Shown: piece by piece, positions 21,223 through 33,177 of the stretch
Numbering within the stretch: the first letter of the stretch is position 1
Layout: each line of letters starts with the position of its first letter
Assembly: GCF_008831285.2 (NCBI RefSeq)
Contig: NC_045138.2
Location: 10,616,571 to 10,680,570 of the forward strand
Reading direction: 5' to 3'
DNA: 64,000 nt
Source of the DNA: Nymphaea colorata
Taxonomy: Eukaryota; Streptophyta; Magnoliopsida; Nymphaeales; Nymphaeaceae
Program-made: the position numbers and the translations under genes
The notes under the pieces: generated by a model
Databases searched by the model: none
Told to the model about the DNA's origin: nothing
The model's input: the letters and a program-made list of their open reading frames with translations, nothing else

Positions 21223-22560
21223 AAAGGTAAAGCCTTAATTTTGGCTTTAATACAATCATCACATGAGATCATTTCTTTACATTTCTCTTCCAAAAAAGGG
21301 ATACAAGACATTTTTCCTAAACTCGAATGTCCAAGTCTTCGATGCCAAATTTGAATGTCACTCTTCTTGACTAAATTGCAAGTTGGGTTGGAAAGATCCA
21401 AATAATCAACATAGTAGAGATCATTTTTCCTAGAACCTTCCTCAATCGTCTTCTTGGAAAGATGGTCCTGTATCAAAAATTTATTTTGTGAGAAGACAAT
21501 ATCACATCCATGATTTGTTATTTGAGAAACCGACAAGAGATTTAAGTTAAGTTTGGGAATAAATCTAACTTTTGGTATTTTGAAAACTTTTGAATTAAAA
21601 TTTTGATCAATATTCCCAACACATTTGATTTCAAGAGGAGTTCCATCGGCGGTTTTAACAAAAGGGCACAATTCCTCCTTAGTGCATTCGGTAAGTAATG
21701 AACTACAAGGGGTCATATGAAAAGAAGCTCCAGAATCAAGTATCCAAGAGTACTTACTTGATGATGTAGATGCCACCGTTGCTCCGAAAATTGGAGAAGT
21801 CCCTCCTCTTTTGAAAAGTGGTTGAAGAGTACTTACAAGCTTGTTTAGGTCAAATCGATTGCTTTCTTCATACATTGTCCCAGCCACACTTGTCTTTTTA
21901 TCAAATCTCCTCAATTTAGGACACCTAGGTTTAGTGTGTCATTCTTCTTGACAATGGAAACATCTAATCTTCTTGTTGCCATCATAGTTTCGGTTAAAAT
22001 GAGGAGGTCTATAAGTTCTCATATGAGCGCCGGGTTTTGAAGTAGCAAGAACACTTTCACTCTTTCTTTGCAAAAATTGGGTCTATTCTGAGCTCCGCTA
22101 TGGCTTCATTCATAGATGACACCTTATGTCTATGAAGCAAGGAAGTATTGACTCCGTATTCCGGTCTAAGACCAAGAATGAATTTATAAGATTTTTCCCT
22201 TTGGATTTGTTTTTCCCTTACTCCAATGTCTCTTGGATCATACCATTTGGGTTCAAATAGGGCAAGTTCGTCTCATAATTGCTCTATTTCTCCAACGTAT
22301 TCTTTAATGGACTTATCCATTTGTTGGAGACTTGCAATCTTCATTTGAAGATTGCACATGTAAGCCACATCCTTCATAGTGTGGGTTTTCTTGAGGAATT
22401 CCCAAGCTTCATGAGCAAAATTATGTTTTGCTATTTGGCCCATAGTTGTATTATCAACACAAGCAATAATCCAAGTGATAATCTTGTGATGTTCTATCTT
22501 CCACTCTTCCCATTTTTTCTCGTATTCACTCATGACCTTGTCTTTTTCAACTCCATCTAG
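21219..22560 (-). pseudogene. copia C gag, protease and GAG-pre-integrase
   Basis: The gag piece at 22533-22273 (WIIACVDNTTMGQIA, AWEFLKKTHTM, YMCNLQMKIASLQQM) is followed by degraded sequence with a possible knuckle near 21925-21960. The frame at 21914-21219 carries the protease site WILDSGASFHMTP (about 21730-21765) and the pre-integrase IWHRRLGHSSLGKM...CDDCIKAK. Active-site DSG is intact in the protease, but the polyprotein frame is not. Confidence 0.85.
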
Positions 22561-23019
22561 TTCTTGGGCTTTACCATCTATGGTTTTGGTTAGGACTAAT
22601 TGAGGTTCACTTTTAGACTCATCAACGAGTCCCCATAAGCTTTGACTTCTAATGAAATGTTCAATAGTTTTTGCTCAAGAAACATAGTTTGATGAAGTAA
22701 GTTTAGGGAGAGGAGTAAAAGAATTTCTTTCATCTATAATGTGTACCTTGTAGAGGAGATGTTGAGGTAGTGCTAAGATGAAAAACAACCACAAAAATAG
22801 AAGCTTTTGATGCGCCAAAAACTGCGACAATCTTCACCTCAAGGAAGCTTTATCCCGTCACAAATATCACCGAAAGAGGCCAGCAAACAAACAACACCCT
22901 TTTGTGTCAAATCACAGCCGGCAATACATCGAACACTTGGAGTGCTTCACAGCTCCAAGGAAAGAGTAATAGCTGGATCTTCAAGCTTGAAAAACAGCAA
23001 GACAAAGAGCCAAAACAAG
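22561..23019 (-). other. copia C leader and gag N-terminus, degraded
   Basis: Between the PBS and the recognisable gag. It holds broken gag N-terminal sequence and leader; no intact ORF. Confidence 0.5.
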
Positions 23020-23031
23020 GCTCTGATACCA
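23020..23031 (-). other. Primer-binding site of copia C
   Basis: TGGTATCAGAGC on (-), directly next to the LTR start at 23032. Same initiator Met-tRNA primer as copia B. Confidence 0.95.
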
Positions 23032-24491
23032 TGTAAATCAGGCCCAAACTTGAGAATGAAAATGCTTCAAGAGATACACTCTTGAAGATCCCAACAACTT
23101 CAATAGATAATACAAAACCAAACCTCAAACTTGAGGAGAAATACCAAATATATTACTCAAAAGAAGAATACACAAGAGAGGCCAAAAAGCGCTTAAAATA
23201 ACAAGGGTCCCAAGTGTCCTATTTATAGAGGAAGTAAAGAAGAAAGGAGGAAGAAAAGAGGAAGAGTAAGTGGCTGTTGGAGCTCCCTACGGCTAGATTT
23301 CTAGCCGTTGGGAACTCCCAACAGCTACTTCCTTTCTAATAAAAAAAGGAAAAGAAAAAAGTTTAGAAAAATGCATGAAAAATAAAGAAAAAATAAATAC
23401 AAAAAGTTACAAAAAGTCCTATGTATACACACATATATTTATAATTCATTGTCACAAAAAACGGTGTTATATTAAAAAAAATGCGTATTTAACGTCAAAA
23501 AAGTTCCAGACGAAAAAAAAGGCAAAAAGACGCGTTTTTTTTTTAAAAAAACGGCAAAATTTAAAAAACGCGTATAAAACGCGCATAAAACGATTTTTTG
23601 CATTTTCTTTTAACGTGCAAGTGTAAAATGGCATAGCTTCTAATATTTTTTAAGACGTTGGCTTTTTCTTAAACTTGTTCGACCTTTTAGTGGCAAAAAA
23701 GTATTTTAACATAAGAAAAGAGGGCTTAGGGTTAACTTGAAATCGAAAACTTGTTGAGGGCCTTGAGGCTTCGAACGTTCGAGTCTTCGAGACACAGAGG
23801 CGTAACAGGGCAGGGCTTAGTCTTCTTCTTCGAGTGAGGTGAGAACTTCTTCCTTCGTCCGTTCCTCGACCTCACCTCTCAATCGGCTGAAGAGGAGGGC
23901 ATTCGAGATTCGGCTGGTTTCGTCTGATTGTCTTCTTCTCGTTTTCATCCGGCTGAAGAGGAGGGCATTCGAGATTCAACTTCCTTCGTCTCCAATCTCC
24001 ATCTCTTTTTCATTCGAGCGGTGATAGGTTCTCTTTAGTCTTTCCAAGTTTCCATTTCGTTTTCTTACAACGTATAGAGTCTATAGACTATAGTATACAT
24101 GTGCTGTTCGATTTTTCTTTTTTCTTGTTGTCGTATGCATCAAAAAACTTTTGTTAGTTATGTATTTGTCATTTCATTATCTAATTTTAATGTGTTGCTT
24201 ATCTAGTCATTTTTCAATGTTTCTTTTAATTTCTCATTTACTTTCTTTTTATATAATTATCAGGATTATTTACTTATTTTTTAAAAATTTGCCTTCTTTT
24301 TCCCGTTTTATTCCCGAGATTTTCGGCTTCGCCGTATTATACCCGTTTTTTTCATCGCCGTATTATACCCGTCCACGTCTTTTGTGACAATGATTTATAT
24401 ATACAAATCATACATCAAACTGCTAGGAGTTTAAGATATATGATAGTAGATACAAAAACATGTATGTATACTTACATTATAAATTCTAACA
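23032..24491 (-). repeat. 5' LTR of copia C (interrupted)
   Basis: Matches 18479-18981 over 23032-23445 and 24394-24491. The intervening 948 bp are absent from the other LTR, which supplies the empty site. Confidence 0.93.
23446..24393. mobile_element. 948-bp non-autonomous TIR transposon inside the copia C LTR
   Basis: Ends are inverted repeats TCATTGTCACAAAA (14 bp exact). Flanks TTTATAAT and TTTATATA match in six of eight positions, and the partner LTR has the uninterrupted site. One end has repeated GGGTATAATACGGCG words. No transposase ORF. The interior has a CT-rich, leader-like section with a 28-bp direct repeat (near 23883 and 23951). The near 8-bp TSD would fit hAT, but the superfamily is not certain. 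Confidence 0.85.
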
Positions 24492-24496
24492 CATGG

Positions 24497-25650
24497 TTGG
24501 CAATGTTGAAGCATTCCCTCCCAAAGTGTAGCCCTACATTGTAAGTGAGCCTATGGTATTCAAAAGAGTTATGCTGTTGAGCTTGGAAGGGTGTTGAGAC
24601 TTCATGGCAATTCCATCTCATATCGCCTTCAAATCATTGATGGAGATCGTATTGCTAGTTCGGGTCTCAATTCAACGGACGGGCTTGGCCTTTGAGTTCA
24701 CCATCTTGATGGTTCTTTACTTCCACTTTGGCCTCAGGCTAATTTCTCTTTCTCTTTAGGTGAGGCAAGGTTGTGCCTGATCAAGACTCTATCACAGTTG
24801 TTGAAGACTTCATAGACGATAATATGTAGCTATTGAGCTCCTTGTTGACCATCCCATTTTCCACCATGCAATTCTTGACTGTATTGCAGATGTAAATAGT
24901 ACCCATTCTAGACTATACACCTTTCTTTCCTATGTTTAACCTTGCACAATATTGACCTATTTGTCATCCTCTATTAGTCATGTGGGATGTTGCTTGACAC
25001 GTTTTTCGTCTTTGCAGATCAAATAACCACATGATGATTACCTTTATATCGTTATTGTTAGGCTTTTGAGGTTGCTTTCCCTTGTTTGCTTGTGCTGGCT
25101 CAATGGTTCACAATTGTTAACTCATTGATGATCCTTCTTACATCGTGGTCTACTTTCTTCAAGTACTTAGATTAAGAGGAAAAAGATTTACTATGGCTGT
25201 CCACTAAGCGGTCAATGGTCATGTTATATATTTTCCAACTCTTTAGCATAGCTGAGTTCCACTTCATCTTGAGCCCACGACCATCTTCCCGTAATAAATA
25301 AGTAGAGCTTGTCGAGTCTGGCATATTAGGCAGCTCCAATGTGAGCTTCTAGAAGTTCCTTGCACAATTTTGCAAGTCTTTAGTGTGCTTGAGCTAGCTA
25401 TTTGGTAGTAAATGATAGGGCTACTTTTGTGCATTTCTTGGCAAGAAGTGACTGCTGGTTTGTGCTTGAAGTCATCAGAGGTTTTTATTTTGCATTGTCC
25501 CCTTTCTTTATCTGCATTCTTGTGCTGTCATTGGGTTATTGCATCCCTATCCAGCAAGATAATGAACTTTTGGTAATTTGCTAGACACCTTGGATCTCTA
25601 AATAGTCTTCCATTTATAATAGGGAGTTCTCAAGTGTCCTTAGTTTCCTA
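24497..25650 (-). pseudogene. Old gypsy element: upstream (gag/protease side) piece 3
   Basis: It begins at the copia C TSD, continues the gypsy element interrupted at 18473, and should therefore be its gag-protease side. Only weak coding traces remain, such as an LELPNMPDS-like string near 25300-25340 on (-). The right boundary is arbitrary. Confidence 0.45.
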
Positions 25651-25830
25651 TGGCTCACTGCGTTTTGCAGATCTCAGTGTATCAATACTAGAAGACTAGA
25701 AGGAAAAATCCATGTCCACTCCACTGATAGTGACTTTCTATGTTGCATGGACACTGCCAAAAGGAAGAACGCATCCTTCACGGTCGCAAGTTTCTCCTCC
25801 TTGGTGTAGACAGCATGTGCTGAAGCCATT

Positions 25831-26367
25831 TTGGCAGTGGAGTGGAAGAAACAAACAAAGGAAGTCGAAATATGGCTTGGACATGAGATTCTTACTTCCA
25901 ATGCCTCCATGATTCCTAATCACGGTATCCTCATCTATGTGATAACTATTAGAGTGAGAAACATCAATATGATTGGTACGGTCATCAACTATGCTGGAGT
26001 AGATGAAGATCATGTGACTATATTCCATAACGACGAAGACTACCTGCTGCCAGAATTGAAGGCTATTGATGCTTGTATTGGGAGGATTAACTATACTGGT
26101 GTGAATATAACTGTCATTGGCAACAATGAGGTCTGGAAGAATGTCCTGAGACGAGAGTTTAGTGAAGACAACAGTCGTCTTAATCTAGTGCCGACTCTGA
26201 TGTGGGTGACAACTGCTTATCTGTGCTTCATGAATTCCTGTCTATCCATGTTGTGGACAGAATCATTCGTCATTGTAAGGAGCTGTAATGTGTATCCTGT
26301 CGTCCCCATTTTGTGTGATGGTATTTTCTGCTGCATTGCACGTCCTTTACTTAGGTGGGCTTCGTAG
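25831..26367 (+). CDS. Unrecognised ORF
   Basis: A 178-codon ORF with ordinary amino-acid composition (for example YAGVDEDHVTIFHNDEDYLLPEL and RINYTGVNITVIGNNEVW). I recognise no family. An overlapping 78-codon ORF on (-) at 25674-25910 includes MASAHAVYTKEEKLATVKDAFF, which also looks protein-like, so the coding strand is unresolved. It lies between the gypsy remnant and the EF-P exons and may be retroelement-derived. Confidence 0.25.
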   Translation: MAVEWKKQTKEVEIWLGHEILTSNASMIPNHGILIYVITIRVRNINMIGTVINYAGVDEDHVTIFHNDEDYLLPELKAIDACIGRINYTGVNITVIGNNEVWKNVLRREFSEDNSRLNLVPTLMWVTTAYLCFMNSCLSMLWTESFVIVRSCNVYPVVPILCDGIFCCIARPLLRWAS

Positions 26368-27634
26368 CTGGTGAGCAGATGCTAATTTTAGTTTTATGAT
26401 TATTGTACAGCCCATTATTAATAAAGGTTGGAAGGCCTAACCTTCTGCAAGCTTGCATTGGAAAAGCTGGCTTCTTCTCATAAGGTAGCTAACCTGGCCT
26501 AATCTTCATCAGTTGTCGTGGAAGATCGCTCAGTCTTTTACCGCAAGTGTATTTGTTGCCCAGCTCACAAGTTTGCAGAGCAGTAGAAGCATGAAAGAGA
26601 ACATAGAAAATAGAGAATGCAAATAGTGAAACCAGCAGAATTAAACAGAGAGCAGAAGGAATGCATTCAACTTACATTAAACAGAAAGTTGATTACAGAA
26701 TGTGTGTTCATGAAAGCTCACATGTAAACTCATTAGGGGTGCTTGAGAGCTTTTAAAACCAGACTGGGCAACAAGGTACGTCAATCTGGCCCCTACTTGA
26801 TTGAGCACATGCTAATTTTTTTAAAAAAGAAGCATAACTTAATTAAAAGAACTTGGAAAAACAAAATAGTAAAGCAAAAATTGACAAATATAAAAGTAGT
26901 TACAAAAGAACATCTATAGTACTGTCATTATATGTTATTTCTAAACTAAGATTACATGTCGGCATAGGCAACCAAGATTAATTGTTCATGAACCATGATG
27001 TACAATTTTGTTCACTTTGGTTTTTTCATTTTCATAAAGAGGCAAACCAGCAAATTTCATGGATGTTCTGGACCACAAAAAAATATTAAAAGGTTCAGAT
27101 AAATTCAGAAGCTCGTGCTTTTGTTTTTTTGGGTCGATTTCCAAAGACATGGAAGGCCAAAGATGGCTAATATAAGACGACAAGATATAGACAAGTTGGA
27201 AGTCCAATTGATGTGTAAATGCTGATTGTTATTCTTGAGCATCTTTTAACTATTTTAAATTCTCTGAGTCTATGGTAAATTGTTGCCTTTCCTCTTAGCT
27301 TTCATAAGGCTTCATCTATTTGAGCAATACCGTCTAAATTGCTTGACGATTAATTGTTAAACTGCAGCATGTAAGATGTACATAACCATCTCTCTTTCCT
27401 TTTCAACTTTGCATGTCTTGATCTGCCTGGCATGTTGTAGAAGGTGAAGTATGACTCTGTTTTCTTGAGAGTCCATAGAAATTCCTTGCTGCAGGAGATT
27501 GCATAAGCTACCTGCATACTTGTGTTAATTCTATAGGCTTCATATTTTTGAACTATCTGAATTTGTATGCTTTGGATTTTTTTTCTTTTATGATGAAGGA
27601 AATGATAAAATCTGAATTTTGTTTGGACAAACAG
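26368..27634. other. Gene-free, presumed EF-P intron sequence
   Basis: I see no exon with a supporting reading frame. It is AT-rich and ends in the acceptor TTGGACAAACAG for the EF-P exon at 27635. Confidence 0.5.
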
Positions 27635-28759
27635 ATAATATGACAGTCACATTACAATTTTATGATGGAAAGCCAATGTCTGCATCAGTTCCTCAGCGGG
27701 TTACTTGCACAGTAGTTGAAGCACAACCTGTTGCAAAAGGACAAACTGCCTCTCCACAGTATAATTAGTTTCACCACTATACCCTATTTTTCATGTCCTA
27801 TCTTCGTCTTATGTGAATGAATATGAATATTTCCTTTTTCTGTTACTGATGTGGTGCTTTCATAGTAAATGTTCATTTGTGGCAGTTATCTTGGCATTAA
27901 GCTGGTACATGTCCTGTTGAAGATTGTAACTAGAGTTTATTTTTTTTTTATAGATTCTCTAAAGTGTTTGTCTTTTTTATTTTTTGGTCCCAGAAGTTCT
28001 GCTTGGGTTTATTAATCATAAAAAAACAAACGGTGGGAGAAGAAAAACTGTTAACATCCTTACACATAGCATTTGGTTTGTCTTGGGCCATCACATAATG
28101 AACAACATATTCGGCAAACCCACTCGCATAATAAATGTCAATGTAAAACAACTATTGTGAAAATGTGCAATACACTCATGAAACTAGTTTCAGGGATATT
28201 ACATAGGTATAATGTGTTGTTGCAAACATCGTTATCAGGCAAATATCATTGAGGTTTTCTCGGATATCGTTTGGCAAAGTTGTTTTTGTAGGGAAAAACT
28301 TGGGAAATTAAAAAAAAAATCACAATGATGCCTTCAAAATCAGCTTAAGAAAAAAATGGTGAAAAAATGCAAAAAGGCCACGAGATTTTCATTGTGCCAA
28401 GATTTTTAAAAGATCATGAGATTTTCTTGTTTTTCTTGTTTTACCTGTTTTCCTCATAAATTTTGCAAGATTTTCAAAAAAATCACGATATTTGTGACAG
28501 TGGTTGTACAACATTCTATGTATATGTGCAAGTCATACAGATGCTTCATTTAGCGTGTTGCTCCCACGTCAGCATGATGTGGGTGTGGGTGCAGCTCTAA
28601 CACGCGCCTGGGCTGCACCTGCCTCTTTTCCTCTCTTTTTTCTTTTCCTCTTTTTTCTCCTCTCTCCTTCTCTTTCCTTTTTCCTTTTCCATCTCTTTCT
28701 TTTATTTCCCTCCTAATTTCCCCTCCTCTCGCTCTCCCTCTCTTTTTTAGTTTATGGCA

Positions 28760-28827
<68 letters not shown>

Positions 28828-29860
28828 ACTTCCTTTTAAAAGGAGGACAGCACCTGATTGTCCTTCTTAAAGGACAACCAGACTGCCAATATTTTAGAAA
28901 CTTCATTTATTCAATATAAAATTTTAAAAATAAACTAAAATGACCTTTGTATGGAATTTAATTCAGCAATATATATATATATATATATATAGCTGGACCC
29001 CTGCACCCACGTTTTATAAGATGCGCCACATTGGCACCCCCACCTTGTACCCATGTGACATAGGTGTTTGTGTTATATGATCTTGATGGAGACAATGTTT
29101 TTTTTTAAATAAAAAATTATTTGGGCTTTAAAGATCCCCTCACACTTGACTCAAAGACACTTGACTCGCCCAGGGAACAAATGAAGATACATGCCATATA
29201 TATGTATATTCAAAAGAAAATATTGTGGCATTTTGGCATGTTAAGGAAAAATGAAGAAAAAAGTGAAACTAACATGCAGTATTACCAAAAGAAAATATTT
29301 TGGAATGTTAAGAGAAACATTTTTTAAATATATTTTAAACTTCTTTTAGGTTTCTTTCATCATTTCAATAGCTATTTTGAACATGTATCAATGTTCTGTA
29401 AGAAATTAGTAGAAAACTCATAATCTTTCTTATTATATTTATGTATGTTTAGTATTTTGATTTCTCGAGATTGTCCAATGAAAAAGCAACCTTTCCAATT
29501 AATACTTGAGAAGGCTCACCCATAAGTACCTTAGAATTCTATTTCTTCTTGGAAATTGGTTTTTGCATTCTTGAAAATGCTTATGCATGCATGAACAACT
29601 GCACACGTATATGTTTCTCTACATATTAAGGACCATGTATGAGGCAAACTAAGCTGAGTATCTTTCTGCTTGACTCGTATATGCCTTCTGAGCTGCTTGT
29701 AGCGAAGCTTTTTTAGCATAGAAAAGTTCTTTTTTCCCCTATGAAAACTTTGTGTTACATGCTATGTCACATAGGTACGGGTACAGGTACCGGTGCGTGT
29801 ATGGGTACGGACCATTTTCAAAAAATTTGGGTGCGAGGGTATGGCCGTACACACACGCGG

Positions 29861-29897
<37 letters not shown>

Positions 29898-32873
29898 GAT
29901 AGATAGATGTCAAAAAATTTCAAAATGAATAACATATTCACAAAATACAGTATGGAAGTAATTAACATACAAATATATCAACTTTCTTGATTCTCCATTG
30001 CATCATCAAGATTAGAAGGAGCAACAGGTCACGCTTTTAAGATATATTGACATCGCTATGGTTATGGCTCACATTATTATCGAAGAGCCAAGTTATAGAG
30101 AAGGAATGAATTTTCGAAACATTGTATGGAAGATTTTAAATGAAAAGTTGTGAGGAACTATGTACAAGAAAGGTTTAGAGTGAAAAAGGAAACAAGAAAA
30201 GAGGGGGATTTTTAATTTTCAACTCAAAAACTGGACAACTTTGGACTTGGTCAAAGTTGACCGAGTCCGAAAATGGACAAAAATGATCCCGAGTACGTTG
30301 ACCGTACCCGGTACTACGTTGACCGCTCCAAGGCCATACCCAGGGCCGTACCCGTACCCGTACCTGTACTCGTACCATACCCATACCATACGGGTACTCC
30401 TCCTTAAGAGGAGTACACGTGTGACATAGGTTACATGGTATTGCAGTTGTGCTTCCTGTCGATATCCAAGTTCCTTTCTTCTTTGCTTTAATTTAATTAT
30501 AAAAATGTCCCAAATATTCATGTTGCACATTTTTGTCATATTGACATTTTACTAATTTCAGGTACAAAAGGGTTGCATTGGACAATGGACTTATTGTGCT
30601 TGTAAGTTAAATAAATCACTGCTCTTTAACTATGACGTGATCTTGTTTAGGCTTCACACTAAAGAATGTCATTTTTGTCATGGATCTCTGTGAGTCTGAG
30701 CATTTATTGGTGTAAAAAGTTTACAGAATATTCACATATTCCCAAATATCACATCTATGTAGTCATTTAAATGATAATGAACTTGTACCATTGGCAAGAA
30801 CAAAGTTGTACGGGATATATGTTAAAATGTATTCTGTTTTTCTGTCATGTCACTTTCACAATTTTTTTCTTTAATAAAATTGCTTTTGTTATGTGACTGG
30901 TCAGCAGTTCCACTGCAGAGAGTTGTAGGCATCCTGCAGAAAGTTGTATGCATAAACAAGTTGATTATGTCCAAACAACTGCCATTCTAGTTCAATTTCC
31001 ACTAACACACACACATATATATATATATCAAAAAATTACAAACAGAATAACATATTCACACACATATATATATCAAAAAATTACAAACACAATAACATAT
31101 TTATAAATCATGATGATCTACCAAAAAACTAAGAAAACAATGCAAACACACATGGAAGAAAAACACAAAAAAGTTGAAAAAACAGATGATCTACCAAGCA
31201 GATGAAAAATGGAAATCGTGTTATTGGAAGAAAGTTTTAAGGAGGAACGGGAAAACCAAAACCAGAACTCCAACAAAACAGTTGCATCGATCGGCAATAT
31301 ACAAAAGGACACAAGCAATGATTTCAATTTTCAAACATGACCCTGTTCTCAAAGGACAAACTTGCAGCGTACAACTGGTTATTAGATTGAAGACGCACAA
31401 CAGGTTCTATCTACAACTATCAAGAAGTGCCGTTGTGGCCAATAATTCCATGTTAAGCATTATGAGAAAAGAAGAACCACAAATGAAACCAGGCAAAGGA
31501 ACAAAACCAGGAAAAGCAAGAAGAGGGAAAGGATTGACATTAAAAACTGAATAAAAAACAGAAAAGCACATTTAGCCAAGTTCAGGAACAAAGCAATCAA
31601 CTCGAATGCTAAATCTCGTCTGTTAAATACCCTAAAACCCTACAAAGAACCGAACAGAAAGTGAAGGGCCGATGAAGAAGCCAAAACCAGCCAACAATTA
31701 TTACAAAGGCACAAACAGAAAATGGAAGAACAAAAAATGAAGAAAGGAGCTCGATTTTCACAAAACAAACGAGATTTTCAACAGATGAAACCAAGAGCTG
31801 CATCAAAAAACCCTAAAAACCTTTAACTTTGCCGTTCGCTGCTCGTTGTTTGCAGTTCGCCTCTCGCCTCTCTCCATTCGCCGTCGCCGCTCGCTGTTCG
31901 CCGGAGTGGAGAATGGCCTCCCGTCGTCGATCTTGGTGAAGACGAGTGAAGAACAGTCGGGCGTCGAGGGTTATTAACTTACGATATTTTTAACGTGAAT
32001 AAAGTAAACCGCGTTAAATTGTAAATCACTTTTAAAAACAAAAAAAAAGGTCGAAATTGGACTTGGTCAACTTTGACCGAGTCTGAAAATGGATGGATTC
32101 GACCCTATGTACGTTGACCGTACCTGGTACGGTCAACGCAGCACCCGCGCCGCACCTGAGGCCGTACCAGTACCGGTACCGGTGTCGTATCGGTACCGTG
32201 CGGGTACTCCTCCTTAAGAGGAGTACCCGTGTGACATAGGTTGCAACTTTTATCATGCAAACCTGATTCTAAAACATGTAACTTTGAACTGCTTAGTAGA
32301 CTATAGTTTCTTCCGAAGAGCAAACAGTGTCGTAAATTCATTAGTCCTGTTTCTCAGGGGTCTTTAGGCTGTTCTGTTTATGTCATTTTATTGACTTCAC
32401 AAGAGAATTTCATTTTGGAGTATTACGTGTAATTTATGCGTGCTAATGAAAATTCAGTTTGTTGGTCATTATGGCTGGTTTTTTTTTTCTGTCAATTGCA
32501 TAATTATATTTTCCTCTTTGTATTTGCTTTTGTCCGGTAGAACAGAAATGTGATTCATATAATGCTGTTCACTTTTTCTTTGCTTCAATGATAATCATTC
32601 TATTTTCCTTCCTCTTGTCTCCATTCTGGGGAAAAGGAAGCGTGATTTATGTTTCTCTTGCCTGTTCTATTCTACCATGCAACTTCAAATCTTTTTCAAG
32701 GTTCACTTGTAGATCTTTTTGCCATTCAGGCTCCTTCATTCATCAAAACTGGTGATCAAATTGTTGTCAACACTATGGATGATTCATATATGACGAGGTA
32801 AGTTCTGGAAGAACTGATGCCAATTTTTTTACTCACAATTTGCTGACGCCATGTCTTCTGTATCAGAGCGTAA
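27635..32873 (+). CDS. Elongation factor P family protein (organellar type), 3' exons
   Basis: Four exons: 27635-27758, 30562-30601, 32730-32797 and 32867-32873 (ending GCG TAA). They encode about 79 C-terminal residues: DNMTVTLQFYDGKPMSASVP, VTCTVVEAQPVAKG, YKRVALDNGLIVL, then APSFIKTGDQIVVNT and DDSYMTRA. This covers the central OB-like domain and C-terminal domain of EF-P, which helps ribosomes form difficult peptide bonds. The sequence fits the bacterial-type EF-P of plant organelles rather than cytosolic eIF5A. All junctions use GT/AG and keep frame. Upstream exons with the modified-residue domain are not visible, so they lie before the window or beyond the transposon nest. Introns of about 2.8 and 2.1 kb hold MITEs. 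Confidence 0.9.
28505..29070. repeat. Low-complexity and MITE-like block in an EF-P intron
   Basis: A long CT-rich tract (28618-28794) runs into (CA)n (28795-28824), then the inverted motif GTCCTTCTTAAAGGAC and an (AT)n at 28968-28991. CCATGTGACATAGG near 29051-29064 resembles the terminal motif of the element at 29762, so an old relative may end here. Confidence 0.5.
29762..30429. mobile_element. 668-bp hAT-like MITE in an EF-P intron
   Basis: Exact 8-bp TSD GTTACATG at 29754-29761 and 30430-30437. Terminal inverted repeats start CTATGTCACA. GTAC-rich subterminal repeats (GGTACGGGTAC, CCCGTACCCGTACC) occur at both ends. It contains (CA)n(TA)n at 29862-29897 and no transposase. TSD length points to hAT. 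Confidence 0.88.
31003..32239. mobile_element. Second, longer relative of the CTATGTCACA element
   Basis: The right end (32080-32239) matches that of the 29762 element, including TCCTCCTTAAGAGGAGTACC and the terminus GTGTGACATAG. The interior shares TCAAAAAATT...AATAACATATTCA, present as a tandem pair near 31028-31105. The left terminus was not found, so it is truncated or rearranged; 31003 is nominal. A GC-rich section near 31830-31960 is absent from the smaller copy. Confidence 0.6.
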
Positions 32874-33143
32874 CTTTCGAATATAGCATCTTGCTGAGTA
32901 TGTTCCTGCAAGTGTGGCTATATTGGGGTGTATTTGGAAAAATTCCGAGCCTTACACAGATGGAGACTGCTCAAGGTTACTTTTCAAAATTTTGCCAATT
33001 TGAGTGACATGGTAAAGTGGTGCGAAGTTCTGTTTCATGTTTTTCCATGGTAAGAAATTTTAGTGACAGTCAAGTGCTATGACGCGCGAATTCCATTTTC
33101 AATAAACTGGCTGTCATATTTGTTGTTCTCATCTTCTAAAATG

Positions 33144-33177
<34 letters not shown>

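Larger units (their letters stand above)
18479..24491 (-). mobile_element. Copia element C, internally deleted, with a TIR element in one LTR
   Basis: LTRs lie at 18479-18981 (3', 503 bp) and 23032-24491 (5', with a 948-bp insert). PBS is at 23020-23031. The TSD CATGG occurs at 18474-18478 and 24492-24496. Internal domains (gag, protease, pre-integrase, integrase, partial RT, RNase H) are on (-) with many breaks. Most of the RT palm is missing. LTR copies differ by roughly 2% by eye. Confidence 0.95.

Noticed and set aside
24497-27634. Search for upstream EF-P exons
   Set aside because: No segment matched the expected N-terminal or linker sequence with splice sites, so none was annotated.
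28550-28906. 118-codon (-) ORF rich in Arg/Glu/Lys and Cys-Val
   Set aside because: It is translation of the CT-rich and CA microsatellite tract, with no domain.
31174-31554. 126-codon Lys-rich ORF in an EF-P intron
   Set aside because: It lies within the MITE-like element, is low complexity and matches no family.
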